This document shows, in pieces, positions 19,815 to 24,235 of a DNA stretch of 24,235 nt. The stretch is taken from contig JAHBMJ010001844.1 of assembly GCA_018398765.1 (NCBI GenBank), positions 1 through 24,235 on the forward strand, given 5' to 3'. How positions within the stretch are numbered: position 1 is the first letter of the stretch; the number at the start of each line of letters is the position of its first letter. The notes beneath the pieces are model-generated. The model saw nothing but the letters and a program-made list of their open reading frames with translations. It was not told the origin of the DNA and made no database searches. The translations under genes and the position numbers were made by a program. Source of the stretch: Chromera velia (taxonomy: Eukaryota; Sar; Chromeraceae).

Positions 19815-22800
19815 TCACTTTCCAGGGTCTTTGTAGGACTTTGCTTTCTTTGCTTTCGAACCAATGTACTTCACAAATTCATCCAGAGCCGACCATAAGT
19901 CGTTCTTCTCTTCCGGGACGCCAAAGTAAGCACAGGCCTCTGTGACCTGTGCATCAAAGTCTTTTAACAGTTTCTCCACGTCGGTGATGTACTGTCCCCA
20001 TTTTCTGAAGATCGCAGGGTACTGCTCCCGCATTCCCGGCTGCTTGGTGGCTGTCTCAAAAGCCTGCTTCCAGTCCTGATACGTCTGCTCAAAGTCTTTG
20101 CGCTTCAGAGTAGCTGCCCAGTTCAAACCCTTTCTGGCTCCCGTCAGGTCAGTCTCGATCTGCATTTGCAGCAGAAAACTTTGGCAGGGGCTTAGTAGAA
20201 GACCGTGCGGTACCAAAAGGAAGGATGGAAAGCAGGGAGACACCAGAACACCCGGAAGAATCAAAGCGAAAGGCTGATCGAACACTCGAGGGGCTTGTGA
20301 CACTGAGACAGGGAAAAAAAAAACGCAAGCAAACAAGCAAGCACTACCGGGCCTCTCTTTTCTTGTGGTGTGTCTGTGAGCACTATTTTTCAGCTTCATG
20401 CGTCTGCCTTCCATCACTCGGCAATCTCTGCTTTCACTGGTGCTTGCTGACTGACTGACTGACTGACGTTGAGCATATCCCTCAGTCGATGTCTGCGTTC
20501 CTTCTCCGCCGGCGATTCGGTCTTCTTATTGTTCTCGAGCAGTTTGTGCTCGTTGAAGACCTGCATGCATGTCAAGAACAGGAAGAACAGGGGAGCGCGT
20601 TTGGAAAAGAGAGACTTGCAAGAGGAATCAAGCCTCATGGAGTGTCATGAAGTCAGACGCCAACAGGAAGGCACACGCGCTGGTACGAGGAAAAGACAGA
20701 GGCACGACAGACTCTCTACAGAGACGCAGAGAAGAAAGACTGTACGCCACGCTTACTGACAGGGCATGCATGCGACCACGCATGCACTGGCTGCTCAGAG
20801 AAACTGAAAGAACCACCTGGGCTAGCATCACAGCGGCAGCTTCATGTTCATCAGGGAGCTTCAGTGAGCCAAATATCACATCGACAGCTGCTCACCTCTC
20901 GAACGAGGAAGTAGAGGAGTGTGTCGTCTTTATAAGGTTTCTGTGCCCCCCTTGTCTCGTATGCCTTCTGCAGGTCATCCATCGCGAACCATTTTTTCAT
21001 CAGGTCGGGTTTCTTGCTGGAGTTCATACGGTTGATTGACGCCATCGTCAGCTGGAGCCAGTCCTTCAGGGCTGCCGACTTGACTGTCTTCTTGATGGCC
21101 TGCAGCCCTTCTTCGATAGGCTCCTGGAACCATCTGCGGAATAATTAATTCATGCATTCGGGTTTTTCGATGTTTGTGAAATTCACAAGTTGCACTCCAC
21201 CGAGAGTGCGCCCCTGACATCCAGTCTGGTGATTGATTCATGCAGAGGTGAACGGAAACGAACCGCTTGTCACTTGTTTGCTTAGTGCCTGATTCAGGGA
21301 TCTGATATGACTAGAGAACCAAGAGAGAGAGCGAGCAAGACAGAAAGACAGTTTCAAAGAAAGAGACAGAGACAGAGAGATGGAGAGAGAGTGGAACAGT
21401 AAGAGAGAGACAGAGAGACAGAAGGACAAAAACCGTTCAGTTTTTTCACTGGAGACGATCCAGCTTCCATCTAATTTGTTTCTCTCCCCGTATCTGTCTC
21501 TGCATCCGTGCTAACTTTTACCCTCACAGACGCCCTCTTCTCTATTCTTCTTTCTCCCTCTTCCCCTCTCCTCTCCCCTCTCTTCTCTACTGACTGTTCC
21601 TTCTCATGATCCAGGTTCCCCTTCTTGATCAACAACTCCAGCCGTGTGGGAACAAAGCTACGACCGTACCACACGTCCCTGCATGCATGCATAGGAGTCA
21701 GGGGATTAAGGGGTGGCAAAGAAGCAGAGAAAGCATCGTGCGAGAGACGGAAATCTAGAACACCGTGATACGTCCAACGTCTCTTGATTATGTCTTATTC
21801 CCTCCCACCCCCAACCCCAAAGGATCAATCAATGCACATGCGACGAACCACTCGACTGGCTGAGCACCCGACGGCAAGATACCCGAGAGAAAATGCAATC
21901 CAAAACTAAAGCTGCCTGCCTTAAACGACTGATCACTGGAAAGGTCCTCACTTACTTGAAAAACAAATCCACCAGAGAGACTTCAGATTCATCCACATCT
22001 CCTGACGCGAGTGCTTGCTTCAACTTCTCCACCCTGTCTTTTGGTTTCGGTGTGCTGTCTTCTTCCTCGATGACTCCTTTCTTGAGAACCAAAATCAACT
22101 CCAGAAGCTCCTGAGGAAATCCCTGAGGGTCACAACCTTGGGGTGGTTGCACTCCATCCAGATCAGCAATCAGACAGGGCCACTTGGAGGGAGTCACTTT
22201 GCTCTTGAGAAGAATCTCAAAAGCGTTTCTGGTTTTGGAATTCTGGATCACAAAGAACATTTTCATCTTCTGTTCTTTCTGTCTTCTCTCCTCTTCTGCC
22301 TTTTCTTTCTCCCGTCTCCTCTCCTTCTCCTGTGCCGTCTCACTCTTCTCCTCAGTGGCTCCGAAGATCTTCACCAGACCGCCGGCAAAGGAACTCTCGG
22401 GAATCAAATGATCCACCTGCATGCATGCCACAATTAATTAATGCAATCAGAAAGAAAGGAAAGGTAAGCAAAACGACATGGTGCTCCCATTTATATGAAA
22501 GGTCAGAGAAACAGAGAACGGGCAGGCAGGCAGGCAGGCAAACTGGAACAGAGAAGAAGGACGAGAGCATTCATGCAAAAACAGGTCGGAAGTGTTTCAG
22601 AAAAAGGTGCACTGCGATAGCTCTCGAGGAGAGGCCTGGCGCGAGATCTTTGAGACAAATCGCAGAGACAGAGTACTCTCTCAGCTACATCATGTCAGAT
22701 GCTCCACCGATCTGGCATCCTCGACTTATTTACTAACTCCATCTTTCACTTTCTGAACGACGTACACATCAAGCTGAATTCGGACATTTCACCTAAACCC

Positions 22801-22939
22801 CATGCAAAGACCCATCGATCCCTCCACTTACATCGAAGCAGTTCATGCTCTTCCACAAGGTCTTGTCGTACCCTTCGTCCTTCATTCCTCTCTCCAGGGG
22901 GGACCTGTCAAGGAGAGGAGTCAGGGCATGGAGATCGTC

Positions 22940-22997
<58 letters not shown>

Positions 22998-23568
22998 ATG
23001 CATACAGCGAATGTAGGGCAAGTATAAAGAGACATGGGAAGTCGGCACAGGCGAATCCTTCGTGTCTTTCTTTAGGATCTCTGAGAAAAAACACCTTCTC
23101 TTCGAGTGTAAGCACGTCTGGTCATCTCATGTCATCTCCCTGAATCACGTATCCAGAAATGTCTTTTCAAATCGACTGGGGGCGATTTCTGTCGTATCTA
23201 TTTTCCCGTCATGCATTTGTGTACATTTCTTTGCACCACGTCTGAAACATGCAGTGGAAAGAATGTAAGAAGGTCGAATTTGTGGGTTTGTGAAGACGCC
23301 AAGAGGCTGTGAGTTATCTGCTCCCCCTATTTTGAGGAACGTAGTTGGTTTGGGAGAGCCCTTCTCTTTTCCAATTTGAGTCTCTCTGCCCTTCACAGGC
23401 CAAGCAAGTGACCTGCTGTACGTTTTCTTTCTTGCGTTTGCCTCAATAATTTCTCTTCATTCGTATGCTGGAACTCACTTCTTGACAAAAACGGGCTTCG
23501 TGCTTCCATAGCCGTTCTTCGGACACTGGTCTTTGTCGCAGGTGTACGGCTTCTTGACAGCCCCCGCA
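19815..23568 (-). CDS. Formin, FH2 domain (last seven exons; 5' part outside window)
   Basis: Formins nucleate and cap unbranched actin filaments through a dimeric FH2 domain. Exons in transcript order: 23568-23479, 22904-22832, 22416-21956, 21678-21595, 21133-20896, 20560-20468 and 20159-19815 (stop TGA). All donors are GT, all acceptors AG, and all phases agree, giving 460 residues. FH2 landmarks in order: TLWKSMNCFD (~45), a charged linker (~75-100), FFVIQNSKTRNAFEILLKS (~110, the knob), LIADLDG, LELLIKKGNLD (~220), MASINRMN with DDTLLYFLV (~265-312, the GNxMN...LLHFLV region), and YFGVPEEKNDLWSALDEF near the C-terminus. The GNxMN/GF signature is degenerate, as in a divergent protist formin. 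No FH1 proline tract is visible; it would lie upstream. A CDKDQC motif precedes the domain. The family call is firm; the subfamily is unknown. Confidence 0.87.
20447..20467 (-). repeat. (GTCA)5 starting exactly at a formin intron donor
   Basis: On the coding (minus) strand the intron after exon 20560-20468 begins GTCAGTCAGTCAGTCAGTCA, so the 5' splice site is the first unit of a tetranucleotide repeat. Confidence 0.9.
21320..21426. repeat. Purine-rich low-complexity tract (AGAGAC/GAGA)
   Basis: An imperfect GAGA/GACAGA run lies within the formin intron between 21134 and 21594. On the coding strand it is a pyrimidine tract. Confidence 0.85.
22520..22540 (+). repeat. (GGCA)5 microsatellite
   Basis: Short tetranucleotide run in a formin intron. 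It uses the same unit as the end of the array at 14353-14384. Confidence 0.9.
22940..22997. repeat. Compound microsatellite (AC)n-(AG)n
   Basis: AC run 22940-22971 followed directly by AG to 22997, inside the first formin intron of the window. On the minus strand it reads (CT)n then (GT)n, the same order as at 641-720. Confidence 0.97.
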
Positions 23569-23579
23569 CTGCAGAGAGA

Positions 23580-23662
23580 GGAGAGGATGAAAGAATGAAA
23601 GACAAACACCTGGTCTAGCAAATTAAATGTCGGGTAATCGCGTACGTGTTTTTCTCTTTCTA

Positions 23663-23702
<40 letters not shown>

Positions 23703-24235
23703 TGTGTGTGTTTGATGGATTGATTGATTGACCAATTGATTGAGAGATGAGAGATAGAGAGAGGAAAGAAAAAAATGACTGATGGACTGACAAAGTGTCT
23801 GATTCACTCACTTGCTTACTGACTCCATGAATGATCGATTAATAGATAGATGGTTGACTTGATTGGATAAATAACTAAATGGGTGAGTGATTGAGCGATT
23901 GAGAGAAGGAATTAAGGGAAGATAGAGAGAGTCAGCAAATGAGCTAGTGAATCAATCAATGAATCAATTCTCTGAATCCACCGTCTGCCAACGGAGGGAA
24001 TTTAAAAGTTCGTTCCCTTTTGACCGGAACTGGGGGTGTGCGGAAAGGTTCAAGAATTATTCAGTGAAGAGAGAACGAATCACAAGAACAGAAAACTCAC
24101 AGACGAGAAAGAAAAAAGGGAGATCGTTTGATTTGAAACCTCAGATTATGCAGCGGGAAAGGTTAATGGCTCAGGAAACGTAGACATGTGCATGCCGTCC
24201 CTTTAAACACGTTTCTGACAGTCCACTAGGTCCCC
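23580..24235. other. Upstream formin intron or flank, no exon recognised
   Basis: A compound (TC)n-(TG)n microsatellite (23662-23712) is followed by a long run of GATT/GATA/ATGA-like degenerate tetranucleotides (about 23713-23970). No proline-rich FH1 exon and no convincing acceptor-donor pair was found, so earlier formin exons probably lie beyond 24235. Confidence 0.55.
23662..23712. repeat. Compound microsatellite (TC)n-(TG)n
   Basis: TC run to 23685 then TG run to 23712. It is the third array in the window with pyrimidine dinucleotides passing directly into GT. Confidence 0.97.

Noticed and set aside
22802..23143. Open frames through the AC/AG microsatellite
   Set aside because: Repeat-driven His-Thr and Arg-Glu runs; the real coding strand here is the minus-strand formin exon at 22832-22904.
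1..24235. tRNA, rRNA or CRISPR features
   Set aside because: No cloverleaf with B-box (GGTTCGA-type) signal, no rRNA segment and no spaced identical repeats were found by eye; a tRNAscan run would be decisive.

Overview
This window looks like nuclear DNA of a complex, intron-dense protist. There are no operons, no bacterial-style ribosome sites and no long intron-free genes. Coding sequence is split into exons of roughly 20 to 1,200 bases bounded by GT...AG, most acceptors reading (T)GCAG. The introns are pyrimidine-rich and full of microsatellites, and TGCATGC palindromes are common. A divergent formin, a large Arg-rich helical protein, GC-rich genes and AT-rich transposon islands fit an alveolate of the chromerid/coccidian type (Chromera-like is my best guess). 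The species call is inference, not something I can prove from the bases.

Layout. (1) Bases 1-500 hold the C-terminal half of a protein kinase domain broken by frame changes and at least five stops, with a good splice donor still in place. Weak candidate exons of the same gene follow near 1039 and 3186. Otherwise 500-4230 is microsatellite and low-complexity DNA. (2) Bases 4234-8671 are a transposon-scarred block on the minus strand. A coiled-coil reading frame (8246 to 5183) is split by a 1.6 kb element with ~165 bp terminal inverted repeats and a 4 bp target duplication, and it also carries two in-frame TAA codons. A pair of ~256 bp MITE-like repeats lies on either side. (3) Bases 8672-9420 are an AT-rich island without genes. 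(4) Bases 9892-18897 (+) are a gene of about 15 exons for a ~1,380-residue protein of unknown family, possibly an organelle-targeted helical-repeat protein. (5) Bases 18898-19814 are a second AT-rich island. (6) Bases 19815-23568 (-) are the last seven exons of a formin (FH2 domain) gene that converges on gene 4 and runs off the right side of the window.

The most interesting points are: the clean nested insertion whose removal, with one ACCG copy, keeps the host frame; the two MITE copies that differ only by transitions; the recurrent GTCAGT splice donor, sometimes continuing as a (GTCA)n repeat into the intron; and TGCATGCATGCAG-type acceptors in the formin gene.
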